64,000 nt of DNA from Schistosoma haematobium (GCF_000699445.3 NC_067197.1:33649809-33713808), one strand, 5' to 3'. Shown: positions 45,165 through 57,750, numbered from the stretch's first letter. Program-made: numbers and translations. Notes: a model not told the origin generated them from the sequence alone.

Positions 45165-45620
45165 TTAACTATTTGGGCTACCTGTTCCTGACATCTAAAT
45201 GTTTCAATAAGTTATCTGTTTCCCTGTTTGTTTTAACAGATCATTATGTTAATTAATTGTATAACCTATTTAGGTGTGTTTGTGAAATGTTTACGACCTT
45301 TCGTTGTACAAGTTATAAAAATGTGCAACCACAAACATCGTGATGGCTGGTAATATGCATTGAAAAGAATGAATATTATTTAGATGTCGACTTCTAAAAT
45401 GATGATAACTAACTGGCAATCACTCAATATTGATCGTCAGGATCGATCAAGAAATAAGAAAAAACAACTTGTTGAAATACATTGTAAGATTAAACGACTA
45501 TCCAGTGCTTCCAGGTTTTCCATGGTGGTCTAGCTTTAATTGACTCATGATCTCAACTATTAGAAATACTTTGTACTGAGAATTCTATATTAGACTAAAA
45601 ATATAATATTGAATAAAGTT
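45165..45620 (+). repeat. Dispersed repeat D, copy 3 of 3, interrupted by a SINE fragment
   Basis: From GGGCTACCTGTTCCTGAC to GAATAAAGTTATTAATA. A family B 3' fragment (about 45485-45567) sits inside it between TTGTTGAAATACATTGTAAG and AAATACTTTGTACTG; the repeated AATAC on both sides is compatible with a short target duplication. Confidence 0.65.
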
Positions 45621-45819
45621 ATTAATACTAAAAATAATTAACATTTCAGAATAAATTTCTGTGTTAAATTTGTATTGTTTAGTTGTTGTATTCTAATTTG
45701 TAATTTCTCAGCAGTTCCTATTTACGATCCTATAAGAATGTTGTTATGATTTTATGTCCAGCTTTTATCACGTGATCTATCTACCAATGAAAATACGACT
45801 TATACGATCTTAGCACTAT

Positions 45820-46150
45820 GCCAAACCAATGACGTTCGACCGGTGTGAGCAGCCTAGCGTCCTTATTGGTCCTATGTACGCCTAGCCAGTCCACTTGAGT
45901 CCAGAACAACAATACCAGCTTCTGCAATATGAATCATTTGTTTCAAACATAATCGGTTTATATATCAACCAGACAGACCACAACGTACCATAAAATAGAA
46001 AATAACATGTGTACACAATAAAGCCAAAAAGTGGCTGTGAATGAGGTAGATAGTAATTAAGAGACAGGCCATAACTCAAGAATGATAAATCGTATAGTAA
46101 CAGTCTATAGTTGAAATTAAAGCTTATAATAATAAGAATATAAATATACA
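45820..46150 (-). repeat. Fragment related to the inverted LTRs at 1.5-3.1 kb
   Basis: Matches about 2640-2945 in order (CAATGACG, CCTAGCCAGT, CCAGAACA, TATGAATCA, CATAC/TACTGGTTTATATA, CAGACAGACCACA, CGTACCATAAAAT) with many substitutions. Outer LTR end is missing; older member of the family. Confidence 0.65.
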
Positions 46151-46154
46151 TAAT

Positions 46155-47055
46155 TATTTGTTGAATAGTTACACCATAAGAATATATAGACAATATTAGT
46201 CAATTAATGTCTCAGAAGTTACTAGTGATTTAATCTTCGCTCGGATATAACAAATGTAATACATCAACTTTATTCAAATAATGGTAGTGAACAACCATTA
46301 TCGAATGATCTCTTTTACTCTATGCTTAGATGAACTTCATTAGTCATGATTTGTCCTAATATAATTTAGTTGTTAGTTTTATAGCATTAATTATGAATTA
46401 TAGCTCGTTTCTTCAAGTGATCACTTACTTATGGAGTTAGAATTATGAACATTAATTATTTTAGGAATTTGTATTGTAGTTCAGTGTTAATTATAATGAT
46501 CATGACTAGTGTTTAAGAAACTATTAGGGTAGATATTTGATTGTGACTTTTTCTGTGTATCTATTTCATATGAACAATATGAACAAGACTAAACTGAATG
46601 GTTTCAGCTAGTAAAACCTGCAATATTAATAGATCCTTCATAAAAATTGTTAAGAATAAAGTCAAGTTACACAATTAGTTAAATAGTTTTCAAGAATGAG
46701 TCGAATAAATTTGATTAATATCAAAGATTTTTACAACTACGTTATGAACAGAAAAAGAAAGTCTACAGATTGAATGAGTTAATCAGAACAAAGAAGTGTT
46801 TCTGGTACAATTCATCTGTACTGTAAGAAATTCCTAGTTTTTATTTGGGTACGCTCTATACAAAAACCGATCATACTTTACTCATCATTGAATAATCCAA
46901 ATGAAAATCTTGTCCTGAAGAATAATTGGTAGAGACGAAAAAGATTTATCTAGTAGGTGTCATTATCAAGATTTGACTTCATAATTTCGAATAAATTAAG
47001 CATTCGGTAGATTGTTGCAAATAAATAAATGTATAATTGTAATATCCCAATAAAT
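46155..47055. other. AT-rich gap
   Basis: Nothing recognised. Confidence 0.5.
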
Positions 47056-47069
47056 TAAAAAATTAAATT

Positions 47070-47112
47070 TTCTGACGTTTCGTGACTCAGTGTAAGCCAC
47101 TTCTTCAGAGGA
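47070..47112 (-). ncRNA. Hammerhead-like core, Penelope-like type (1 of 3)
   Basis: Minus strand: CTGAAGA (47108-47102), a stem II of GTGGCT/AGTCAC, GAAA (47081-47078), then CGTC. Stem III is nearly absent, as described for Penelope-like retroelement hammerheads, which are thought to cleave as dimers. No Penelope coding sequence adjoins. Confidence 0.5.
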
Positions 47113-47114
47113 TA

Positions 47115-47695
47115 TAGAAACTTGCATTAATTTTGATTCGGTTATATATTCTATAAAGAAGAGACTTATTTAGACTAATATTGATCATACATAAATATAT
47201 TCCAAGCATCTTTGAAAAGAAACGTTCATTATTTATGTATGAAAGTGCAATTAACAAATAGGTAAGTAGTAATTTTGTACTTGATGCAACTGAAAAATAC
47301 CTCAGGACACAATTTTGATTGAAAAGCAGGAATTGAAATTTAAAAAACAAAATAACTAAATGTTGAGTATTATAGTAGTTTTGAGTAAAAATGAAACATT
47401 CGCTATAACTTCAAATAATGCTTTTATGAACTATTTGTTTAAAACAAAATAAGTGAATTTCTTGTTGTAAATGAAGACAGTTATGTAATTGATTTCTGAA
47501 AAAAGATTGTGGTATTTGTATGAACTAATAATTCCTTTAAACTTGTTGAATGCTTGATTTGGAATTCCAAATACATTACATTCATTCGTGCTTATCTAAT
47601 ACTTCTTGATTCAATTGTGTTATTTCTGGGATTCCTAGTTTATACCATAATTGAAATACTTCTATTTATCATAAAAATGCAGTCAACACATTAAG
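47115..47695. other. AT-rich gap
   Basis: Nothing recognised. Confidence 0.5.
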
Positions 47696-47699
47696 GTAC

Positions 47700-47945
47700 C
47701 TATACGGATGGATGCCGTTAGATGCCGACTCAGTGGTGTAATGGTTAAGTGCTCGCGCACAAGACTGATAGGTCCTAGGTTTGAATCTCGCGGGGAGTGG
47801 GATCGTGGGTACGCACTGCTGAGGAGTCCCATACTAGGACGAAAAGGTCGTTCAGTGGTACCAGGTTTTCCATGGTGGTCTAGCTTCAATTGACTTATGA
47901 TTTCAACTGCTGAAATTACTAAAATCTCCACAAACCCCCTTGTTA
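47700..47945 (+). mobile_element. SINE family B copy
   Basis: A box GACTCAGTGGTGTAATGGTT, B box AGGTTTGAATC, hammerhead 47813-47857 with intact core, stem II and GAAA; stem III is AGGTCG and the cleavage triplet GUU. Tail complete to CTCCACAAACCCCC. Confidence 0.8.
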
Positions 47946-48631
47946 TCGATTTATGATTAGCTTAAAATATTATTTAACCATAGGTTACATACTCATAGTA
48001 AGTGTTTTTAAAACAAGTAGATCAAGTAGACTTAATGGTTCTACGGTCTATTAATGCAATAATATATATGAACCAACGTTTGTTTGTTTTTTTACCTGTA
48101 AAGATAGGTTGTGATTGTTACTGTCGTGGCTCATATTATGAACATTGGATAAGTGCATTTTTGTTTATTTCCGGTAACATTTAGTTTTATCTTTAAAGTA
48201 TAAATGAGTCAACCATTTAAAGAATAAATATAAAAAAACTATCTTTGCTTCATTTGATCATAAATTTCAAATTATTCAAGCATATTAAATGATAAACCTT
48301 AGTGACTCAATTTTCTATTTAACAGTTTGTTAAAATTTGGAATCATAGTTATTTCATAATTTTGAAAAGAACAAACTAATCGATAACGCATTATTTGTCT
48401 AGAACATAAGATCTGTTAAATGGTTTGAACATATTACAGAAAGAAAAAAACCCAAAAACACGAAGTTTAGCGAGGGGATCTCTTTTCAATGAATTTATTA
48501 TCAAGCTGTACAATCGTTAAAGTACTAATTCTGTAGTTCTACAAAGGTGAAAGAAAAGCAGTTAGGAGTTCTATACTTGAATACCTAATCGACTGTAACT
48601 ATTCTACAGATCTGCAGTTTGATTTTAAGGT

Positions 48632-48635
<4 letters not shown>

Positions 48636-48678
<43 letters not shown>
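48636..48678. repeat. (TA)n microsatellite
   Basis: About 21 TA units. Confidence 0.95.
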
Positions 48679-48681
<3 letters not shown>

Positions 48682-48966
48682 TCGTTTAAATCTATCTAAA
48701 TTTCTTCGTATCCAACTCATAAAAATAGCCGAAGCTCTAAACATTCATAAGTTTAAACCAGAACTATGCGTACAAAAGAAGTACGTCTTATCGTTATCGT
48801 TACCTTGGCCTTAGTTAATATCATTATTAGTTTACTATTATCATTATTATTACTGCGTTTCCCTTTACTTATGTCTTATATTCTCTTTATTTTATTCATA
48901 AATACTCATCATATCGCCCTATTTATTTTTACACCTCTGTGACCTTTAATTATCGTAACAAAAACA

Positions 48967-49145
48967 TGAGTCCTGGGTTCGAATCTCGCGGGGAATGGGA
49001 TCGTGGATGCGCACTACTGAGGAGTCACATACTAGGACGAAACGGCCGTCCAGTGGTACCAGGTTTTCCATAGTGGCCTAGCTTCAATTGACTCATGATT
49101 TCAACTATTGACCTTTCTAAAATCTCCACAAAACCCCTTCTGATA
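48967..49145 (+). mobile_element. SINE family B 3' portion
   Basis: Starts at the B box (GGGTTCGAATCTCGCG) and runs through a near-intact hammerhead to CCACAAAACCCCTTCTGATA. A box missing, so not self-transcribed by its own promoter. Confidence 0.8.
49011..49056 (+). ncRNA. Hammerhead ribozyme, family B, core intact
   Basis: GCACTA (49011-49016), CTGAGGA (49017-49023), stem II GTC/GAC, GAAA (49039-49042), CGGCCG, cleavage predicted after 49050, CAGTGG. Stem I has mismatches at both ends. Confidence 0.65.
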
Positions 49146-49394
49146 AAAACATTCTAATCACCTTACATCATTCGCGTTATAATTCGTTACTAACATATTC
49201 AGTCTATTGTTATTATTCGTATTACGTAATCTAGTATTATAATCTTTTTATTACGTCATCTTGGTTATTCGTGTTCACATTTCCTCATGGAATTAGTACT
49301 TTATACAAAGAAAATTTTCGGATATATGCAATTGTACAGCTTGATGATAAATTCGTTGAAAAGAGATCCCTTCGCTGAACTTTGTGTTTTTAAT

Positions 49395-50275
49395 TTTTAT
49401 TCTTTAAATGGGAATTATCTGTCAATATTACAGAAAGTCTATTAATCATGGTAAACTAGAATGAATTATGAGAATAGGCTGAAAAAATATGATAAATGAA
49501 ATATATAGATGTCCAAGGATTCATTTTGTTCCATTGAGTAAATATGGAATCTTTGAAAAGTTTCACTCAATTCTACCTATTACTGAGATTGGATTAATAA
49601 ATTACAACTTTATCGAATCGATGAAAACTTTTTTTTAAAAAAAGTAATGGTTCATGAATTTTATAGTATTTCAACGCTTCCACAATCATGTTAATCGCTC
49701 AGTCAGCTGTAACTTTATGTACATCACTACCCAATTAGCATAAATCGATTAAAGTTTTAGGAGAATTCTCACAATTATAGACGTAGTAACAGTATTCATT
49801 GCAACTGGAAAGATTAGGTATTGAAAATAATATTCAAGAAAATATAAGTTAGTGAATTAAATAATAGATTGTGAGAAATGTAGAAGCTTAAATTCTGAGA
49901 GAAGAGAAAGAGGAGTTGATACACCTTTATTATTTCAAACGATTTTGAGCCACTTGTTACAGCAATCATAAAGATACCAACCAGGTATTCTACACTTATT
50001 AATATGTCCATGACTTCGTGGATTACAGTAATCAATCATTTTAACTGTTTCTTCGTTGGAAGAAATAAAACACAAATCTCATCATGTACATTTTTAATCA
50101 AAACATATTACTAATCCAGAATTAATTCACTTTTTCTTTAACTCAATCAAGAAACCTTAAGATTGTTTTTCTTCAATTATTTCCTCAGATTTATTTTCAT
50201 GTTATGGATAAAATCATGCTCGTGTTTCACATAAAAATACATTGTTTTGATCAGTATAAAGTTGTGGAGATTGCT
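49395..50275. other. AT-rich gap
   Basis: Nothing recognised; the 73-residue minus-strand frame at 49814-50035 has no domain. Confidence 0.5.
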
Positions 50276-50369
50276 GAGTTTTTATTGAAAGCATGGATCG
50301 ATCAATGCTAGAACACCATTGACCATCATTTCCACAACTATATACTGACAATTATCATGTGTTCACTAG

Positions 50370-50660
50370 TGACTTGCTTTGAGAGGTAACTCGTGGAGTT
50401 CTAGTGAGAAGTCGTGATCAATGGAGTTCAACCGTGTCGGTTGTGAGGTAGTTACTTATCAAAGGCAATGGAAGATGGTTGCGCAATATCGTGGATTGGT
50501 TGAAGTTAGACATAAACACCGTTGGATCCTGGCTCAGTGGTCTAAAGGTTAAGGGTTCGTACGAGACTTTGGGTTTTCATTGTTGAGTAGTCTCATAATA
50601 GAACAAAACGACCGTCAGGTGTTTCCAGGTTTTCAATGGTCGTCTAGCATTGATCAGTTT
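50370..50660 (+). mobile_element. SINE family B, head retained
   Basis: Begins AGTGACTTGCTTTGAGAGG, the head seen also at 59467; A box GGCTCAGTGGTCTAAAGGTT present, B box deleted, hammerhead decayed. Confidence 0.75.
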
Positions 50661-50664
50661 ATGT

Positions 50665-51820
50665 GCAGTGGATTAGCTTTAAGATAATTCATTAGGTCCC
50701 GTACATCAATCGCCTAAAGGATTAACGAATTAAGGCATTCGTCTGGTATGCTTGCGAATGCTATTTTCCAACCAATACTCTAAGTAGGTCCTCGGATCAC
50801 AGGGGTAAGAACCTGCAGTATTCAGTGTTTATCACGCAAAATTATCTGTAGGCATTACGTCATTACCATCTGGATTAAACCATAAGCTGGAAGGCTTGAA
50901 TGACAGCTCCATAAAAAGATAATGTAACTCAGTTTTTCTTTTAAAATAGTAAAGCAGATAATGCACCACTTAAGGTAATCGTAATGAAGAGAATCAAATG
51001 TTCGCTTAACAGACTACCGCTCACAAAAGGTGTATGATTTATAATTTGCTGCTAAAAGATTATGTTAAGTATGTGAAGTATGGGATCAATATTCAGCTAT
51101 GATGTTTTTTAGTCATTTCTAGACTCACATGAATGGTTAGACGTTTGGATGATTTTTTGTGCTAAAAATTACCGGAATGTGTTGTGGTGCTAGCTTAGGA
51201 CTTAGATTAGCATCTAAGGCTTTTTGGCATAGAGTTGAATTTTTTCAATGGACAATACGAGTTTGATAGTTCCATATCAAATAATAGAGAACATTTAAAG
51301 TATTCAACAGATCTGTGTTATGCAGATATTGACACTGACGTTAATTACTTCAACAATTTTGTTCAAACAGGTTTGTTTGACTACTACTACCACTACTATT
51401 AGCAGGTTTATTGACTGCTAATACTTTCTCTGATTACTACTACATACTGTTAAAGATTTCTCAGAGTACTCCTTGTATTGTAAATTATTAGTGTGACAGC
51501 ACCAAAAACTCTGTCTTCTGTTAGTAAATAATCAATTAGATTATGAAGTTATTATGTTAACGATAAAATCAAAGGTAAATACTTTATAATTATTATTTAT
51601 TGTTATTCATAGAGGTATTAACTTGTCAGGACAACATCTACATATACGTATATATTAGCTTTATTGAAATGACAGGATAGTTAATTATTATTCATGATGA
51701 TTATAATCACCAGTCACATATATCCTATAAACTTAAGTGAATACATAGTTTTGTGTTTACCCCAGTTCAATTACATAATGGAATGAAAGTTGAAGATATC
51801 TAATTCTAAAATAATATCTG
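50665..51820. other. 3' flank of the ODAD2-like gene
   Basis: AT-rich. A minus-strand AATAAA lies at 51665-51660, about 160 bp past the stop codon, and is a candidate polyadenylation signal for the gene. Confidence 0.5.
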
Positions 51821-51822
51821 TC

Positions 51823-52233
51823 TTATTTTGGTGATGAAATATTTGAATCTGTTACAATTTGTGGTGATGCTTTTAAGGAATTATTCACTTCTCCAGAAGG
51901 TGTTTCTATGGTATCAGATAGCGTTGTACGAACAGCTGTATCATCAAGATTAGAAATATGATCATCACTGACAATTGATTTCTCATTGAAATCTGTTTCT
52001 TCATGTGAATGATTCTTTTGTGGTTCTTGATTTTCTTCTTGTTCATAATGTTGTTGATGATGATGATGATTAGGACTTGTTTTATTTTTTGATGATTTTT
52101 TAACAGTTGAATTTTTAACAGCATTGAATTTAACTTTTTCGTGTAATTTTGTCAAATGAACTTTTTCATTTGCTAAAGCTAACCTCCTTATATTACTTAT
52201 ACAACCAGCACTGGCAGTTTGAAGTTCTGGATC
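51823..52233 (-). CDS. ODAD2: ODAD2-like terminal exon
   Basis: Acceptor TTTTTTAAAG precedes GATCCAGAACTTC; the exon opens [21 protein letters not shown], the last armadillo helix, and ends at TAA (51825-51823). The tail contains N-H-H-H-H-Q-Q-H-Y and ends S-S-P-K. Confidence 0.85.
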   Translation of the reverse strand, partial: DPELQTASAGCISNIRRLALANEKVHLTKLHEKVKFNAVKNSTVKKSSKNKTSPNHHHHQQHYEQEENQEPQKNHSHEETDFNEKSIVSDDHISNLDDTAVRTTLSDTIETPSGEVNNSLKASPQIVTDSNISSPK

Positions 52234-55200
52234 CTTTAAAAAATAGAGAAAGAATTAAGTAAATAAATTCATTACATAATGACATTTCTTTAAAAGGATC
52301 TATCTTCAGGACAATAATTTGTGGATGAAGTAATCAAGATTGTAACTCATGAACGTTTTCACAAAATTCATTGATCTTTATGGCTGAATAGGATTCTGAC
52401 ATTAAAATTGATGTCATTTTGTTATGAAAACCCGGACTCTAACTCTTAACTATAACGTATGACACTAATTACCAATACCAACTCCTGAGAATAATTCATA
52501 ACCTTATTTTGGATCTAATAAAAGGTCAGTTTGGAATTGTTCTAGGTTCGTTCATAAATTATAGTCCGGCCAATCTATAGACTCGGAAATTGTATTTATA
52601 ACAAACCATGGCTAGTTGGAGAGCCATTAAACAATATAGATAAAATGTGAATATTTTGTATATGTTTAAGAATGATAAAATATGTACACACATGAGTCGG
52701 CAGACCAGTAAAACAAATGGATACGAATCATACAATGAACACGGTACTATTCAACTATTTTAAGCAAAGATAAGTAGTGGCTGCCAGTGGAATCTAGGAC
52801 GAACGTTTCGTCCTATTTGGGACTCATCAGATGAATGTAGTTGCATCCCAGAGCCGACGTTCACTCCAGGATTCAAACATCGTATAGTTCACTTCAAACA
52901 GCATCGCATCTTGCACTTTGCTATTGAGTGTAGATAGGACAAAACTATATTCCTAAATTTCATTGTTAGCTACTATCTATACCAGCGTAAAATGTTTGTG
53001 ACTTAATGGTAATATTGAGGCAATCTGCACAGGATACACATATGCTAAAACGAAACTGACCAATTATATACCTAAACAACAATGGGAAGATTTAAACAAT
53101 CAATATATAAAAAAAGTTTGTTTGAAAGTTTACGAGATACAGATTCCGCTTATCATCGAGGAGGTCAGCAGAGGTAAGTATTAAATGCAATGTTTGGTTG
53201 TCTTAAATCGCTTGGTTTTCATGGTTGGCTTCATGAAATACTCGAGAAATTTTGACAGTGAATGACATAGAGTTTTGAATTATAATAAATGGAAAAGTTA
53301 CTAATGTTTTGTCTTCCATAAGGAAAAGAACTCTATACCTCTATTATCTTGTTAGATTAAAGATGAGATTGTTGACCACTTACTGAAGAGCCGACCATTT
53401 GTAATAAATACTTTACCACATTGACTTGATGCATTGAAACACAATTATTTGGATCACGACTGAGTTGAAATAATGCTTTAGCAGTTGACCTATGAACATT
53501 TGGATCCGATGATTTAAGATAACGAACAATAGGTATAACAGCACCAGCACGGCCAAAATCAATGCGATTTGTTCCCCATGTACAACACTTTGCTATAGCA
53601 TCGGTTAATGGACATCGAAGGCGATCATCTTTCTATTAGATTATTTTTAAAAAAGACGATAAGAGTATTTATGGTGAGTTAAAAATGGTATCTGAACTGT
53701 TTAATGCAAAACTTTATCTACAGGATATGCTTACTACAGAGCAGTTAATTACATCTGACATATTTTATGCTGAAAAGATGTTTCGTGTAATAGTCAATAA
53801 ATTATGTGTGAAAATTATATTAAAAATAATCTCAGCGATTGAAATTTTAATAATTCCGACGTTTCGTCCACCAAACTTGTCTGGACTTCTTCAGGGTAAT
53901 CACAGTCAAAGTGTAAATTTCACATATAGTGTCTTCTCTATACTTGGTGCTCAATCTCTATCAAACTGTTCATTATAATATTGACGAATATTCGTAAAAG
54001 TCAATAAATTAGTTTTAATAAAAATTCAGGGAGTATTAACTACCAGGGAAATTGGAGACCGTTGTTTATTGTGATAGCTTGAGTGGCTACTAAAAGATAA
54101 CAACAATATTTCTACCTTGGTTCCTTGTCGAGTGCTAATTCTTTTGGTTAAATGTGGTTGACTTGAGAACGGATAATTCCATTTTCACAAGATAAACTTC
54201 ATTTATACTAGTTTGGTCAATGATAAAAAAGTATTTTTGTTATATCCCAATAAGTAGAATTGTATTTATGGAGTTTCGTGACTTCATCTAAGCCGCTTCT
54301 TCAGAGTAAATAAATAACCGAATTAACTTAACATCGATGCCGTCTAAGTAAACACGAAAAGCTCTTATAGGATGGGAATCTCATGGATCGAGGATCATCA
54401 AAGCATCCCTCAAAGCAAAGAAGGAAAGGATTACAATGAATGTCAACCAGTGCTATGCACTTACATGCGAGGGTGGTGGAGACGATAAAGATCAGTCCGA
54501 TGGAAAGCTGTAGTTCATCGTACAAAAATGTTCAGTAAAGGACCCAGTCGTTAAGACAGAACTAAACGCCAAAGTCGGAATGGACAACACCAAGTATAAA
54601 GATATCATGAGACGACATGGACCCGAAGAAAAGAACGAGGATGAAGAAAGATCGTAAATTTGTATACCTTCAAAAAACGTATACATAAAACCACACTACA
54701 GACAACCAAATCGATCACATTTGCATCAATGAAAAATTCGAAAGGTCCATGGAAGACGTAAGAACGAAGAGAGGAGGTGTTTTAGCTTCAGATCACCACT
54801 TGGTGGAGACCAAGGTGAAACTAAAGCTAAGGAAGCACTGGATAACAATAGAATTAACGTTACGAAAGTTTAATACAGTATTCCTTCGAGATACTGACTA
54901 ACTCAAGAAATTCAATATAGCTCTCAGCAACAGGTTCCAAGCATTATACGATCTACTCCAAGAAGAGAAAACCACTATGAACGAGAACTGAAAATGTACA
55001 AAAGAAGCAATAACTTCAACATGTCAGGAGATCCTTGGTCACGACAAGCACCAGCATAAAGGGTGGATTTCTATTGATACCCTAAGATTGCTGAAGGGAA
55101 GAACACGGAGAAATACGCCTATAGCCTAGCAACGACAGCGGAAGAAGCTAAAAGAGGAGAAAATATGAAGCAGATACATGATACAACGAAGAAACTGGCA

Positions 55201-56797
55201 GGGAAATATGGTAAACCAGCGTGATCACTTGAAAACAAAGAAGGAAGGGCAAACGCTGAAATTCACGGACTGTGAAACAAGTAGGCAGAACACTTTGAGT
55301 AACTCTTGAGTAGACCAGCCTTACGGAACCTACAAGGCATAAAAGCAGCACGCAAAGACTTTCCAATCAATATCAATTCACCAACTATTGAAGAAATTAG
55401 AAGTGTGGAAGTATGCCGGCTGATGCACTGAAGTTAGATATAGAGGAACGTGCAAACGTGTTCCATGCTCCTTTCAGGAAAATCTGAGAGGAGAAACAAG
55501 TGACGACAGACTGGAAAGAAGGATACCTCAAAAGATACCAGAGAAAGGAGATTTGAGAAAGTTTGAGAACTACAAAGGCATAGGTTGGATGCAACTAGAT
55601 GAATTGGACTTCGCAAATGACCTGACTATTCTATCCCATACACGCCAACAAATGCGGATGAAGGCAACTAGTTTAGCAGTAGCCTCTGCATCAGCAGTCC
55701 TCAACATACACAAATGAAAAAGCGATATCCTCAAACTCAACATGGAGAACACCAACTCAATCACACTTGATGGAGAAGCTCTGGCAGAAGTGGAAACATT
55801 CATGTACATGAGCAGTTTCATCGATGAACAAGGAGGATCTGATGGAGATGTGAAGTCATGGATTGACAAAGAAAGTGCAGCGTTTTTACAGTTGAAGAAC
55901 ATATGAAACTCAAAACAACTGTCAAAAAATATCAAAGTCAGAATCTTCAATACGAACGTCAAGACAGTTCTACTGTACGGAGCTGAAACTTGGATTACTA
56001 CGACAACCCTCATCAAGAAGGTAAAAGTATTTCTAAACAGTTGTCTACGCAAGATACTATATTTCCGCTGGTCAGATACCATCAGCAACAACCTACTGTG
56101 AGAGAGAACAAACCAACTTGCTGCTGAAGGGAAAGTTAGGACAAGACGTTGAAAGTGGATAGGACATATGTTTCAGAAATCATCAGACTGAATCAACAGG
56201 CAAGGGCTAGCTTAGAATCCTCCAGTTAAAGAAAATAAGGAAAATGAAGGATAAACAGGGGCAAAAATTGTAGTCAGACATAAAAGGAATGAACAGCGCT
56301 TGACAACAGCTGGAAGAAGAACCAAAGACAGAGTTGGTTGGAGGATCCTGGTCGAAGACTTATGTTCCTTCATGAGGGGTAACAAGCGTAAATAAAACAA
56401 AGTAGATCTTATAATCTAAGACGTAGATAAACCCTCATTGTTAAAATTGCGCGCTAATACGAGTAGTTCATAACTACTTCGTCTATGTTTATTCTGGTTA
56501 TCCTCATATATTATCTTTGAAAAAATAATTATGAAACATTTTATTACCGTGTGTGTCAAACGTGATAATAATGGGACTACACCATGATCAGTAATTACAG
56601 CTAGATTTTCTTCATCCTCTGCAATTTTTGAAACAGCGGCGCAAACAGCAGCTAAGACCTCCAAATCCTTTGAATTTAATAAACTGACAATTAATTCAAG
56701 TCCACCAACAAATGAACGTACTAGTTCACCAGCATCCTGTAGTAATAGTGATGAAGAATGACAAAAATTATTTAAAAGTTGTGTTTGGTGAGTTGTT

Positions 56798-56828
<31 letters not shown>

Positions 56829-57677
56829 ATGTCAGATTACAATTGACTGATCAGTGTCATATTTACCAAGTTCTTCTAGTGTTGACAGAACTTCATTAAT
56901 CAAGTAAGACTAGGATGATTGTAGGTGAGTCGACATCACGTGCATCATGTTGAAATAACAGGTGGTTTGAGGTAGCCGAATATGAACCGTGGACATAGGT
57001 TTCGTGATATTCGATACTAGTCAGCGAGCTATGTCTATAATGTTTAGGAAACTTATGAGCTCTGAAGGAATCAAATCTATGTCATTCATAGTTATACAAT
57101 ATACCCTTGTGGGTCAGGGTAATTTTAAATTGGTTTTCAGGAGAACCAGACACCATCCAGACTTTCATGTGACAACCCAAACAGTTCAGCTAAATCCCGT
57201 TTAACAGGAGAGCCAGACACCGCCTAGGCTTTAACGGTACAATCTGAATAGTACAGCTCAATCCTGTGGTGCAACCACACAGGGACCAAGCACCCTGGTG
57301 GACCATTCGAACCATTCATATACACATTCACGTCACATGTATAGTTATTCCGATCAATGATCGCGTGTATCTGAACAAACAGGTCAAAGTTGACCTATTC
57401 CGCTTATACGACAGTCAAACTCATGAATGTTAGCAATGGCTACATGCCTTACAATGTTCCAGTAACAATGGCCCTTGAGAACACTGAAAAGAAACCACCA
57501 GCATGAATGAAATCGGTTAACCAGCAAACCAATTTTGTGCATGAATAGTCAGCAAAACTTGCCAAAGCAATGCCGAACCATCCACAATACCAATGGCGAA
57601 CCTCCAGTCGCATATGGGACCTTCAGCTCTACATAGCCATATCATTCAGCTACACGGTAAAAGGCGTTGTTATCGGG

Positions 57678-57750
<73 letters not shown>

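Larger units (their letters stand above)
48454..49391. mobile_element. 938-bp unit with ~62-bp terminal inverted repeats
   Basis: 48454-48516 (AAAAACACGAAGTTTAGCG ... AAGCTGTACAATCG) is repeated in inverse at 49331-49391 with few differences. The interior has no ORF of note, a (TA)n tract and a family B fragment. Likely a non-autonomous DNA transposon or a retroelement remnant; no clear target duplication. Confidence 0.6.

Noticed and set aside
55570..56091. 173-residue minus-strand ORF
   Set aside because: Shadow of the plus-strand RTE element; the sense frame shows the family motifs.
56416..56547. Extension of the ODAD2 exon past 56548
   Set aside because: Armadillo homology stops at L-T-H-T, a GT donor follows, and the next exon resumes in phase 0.
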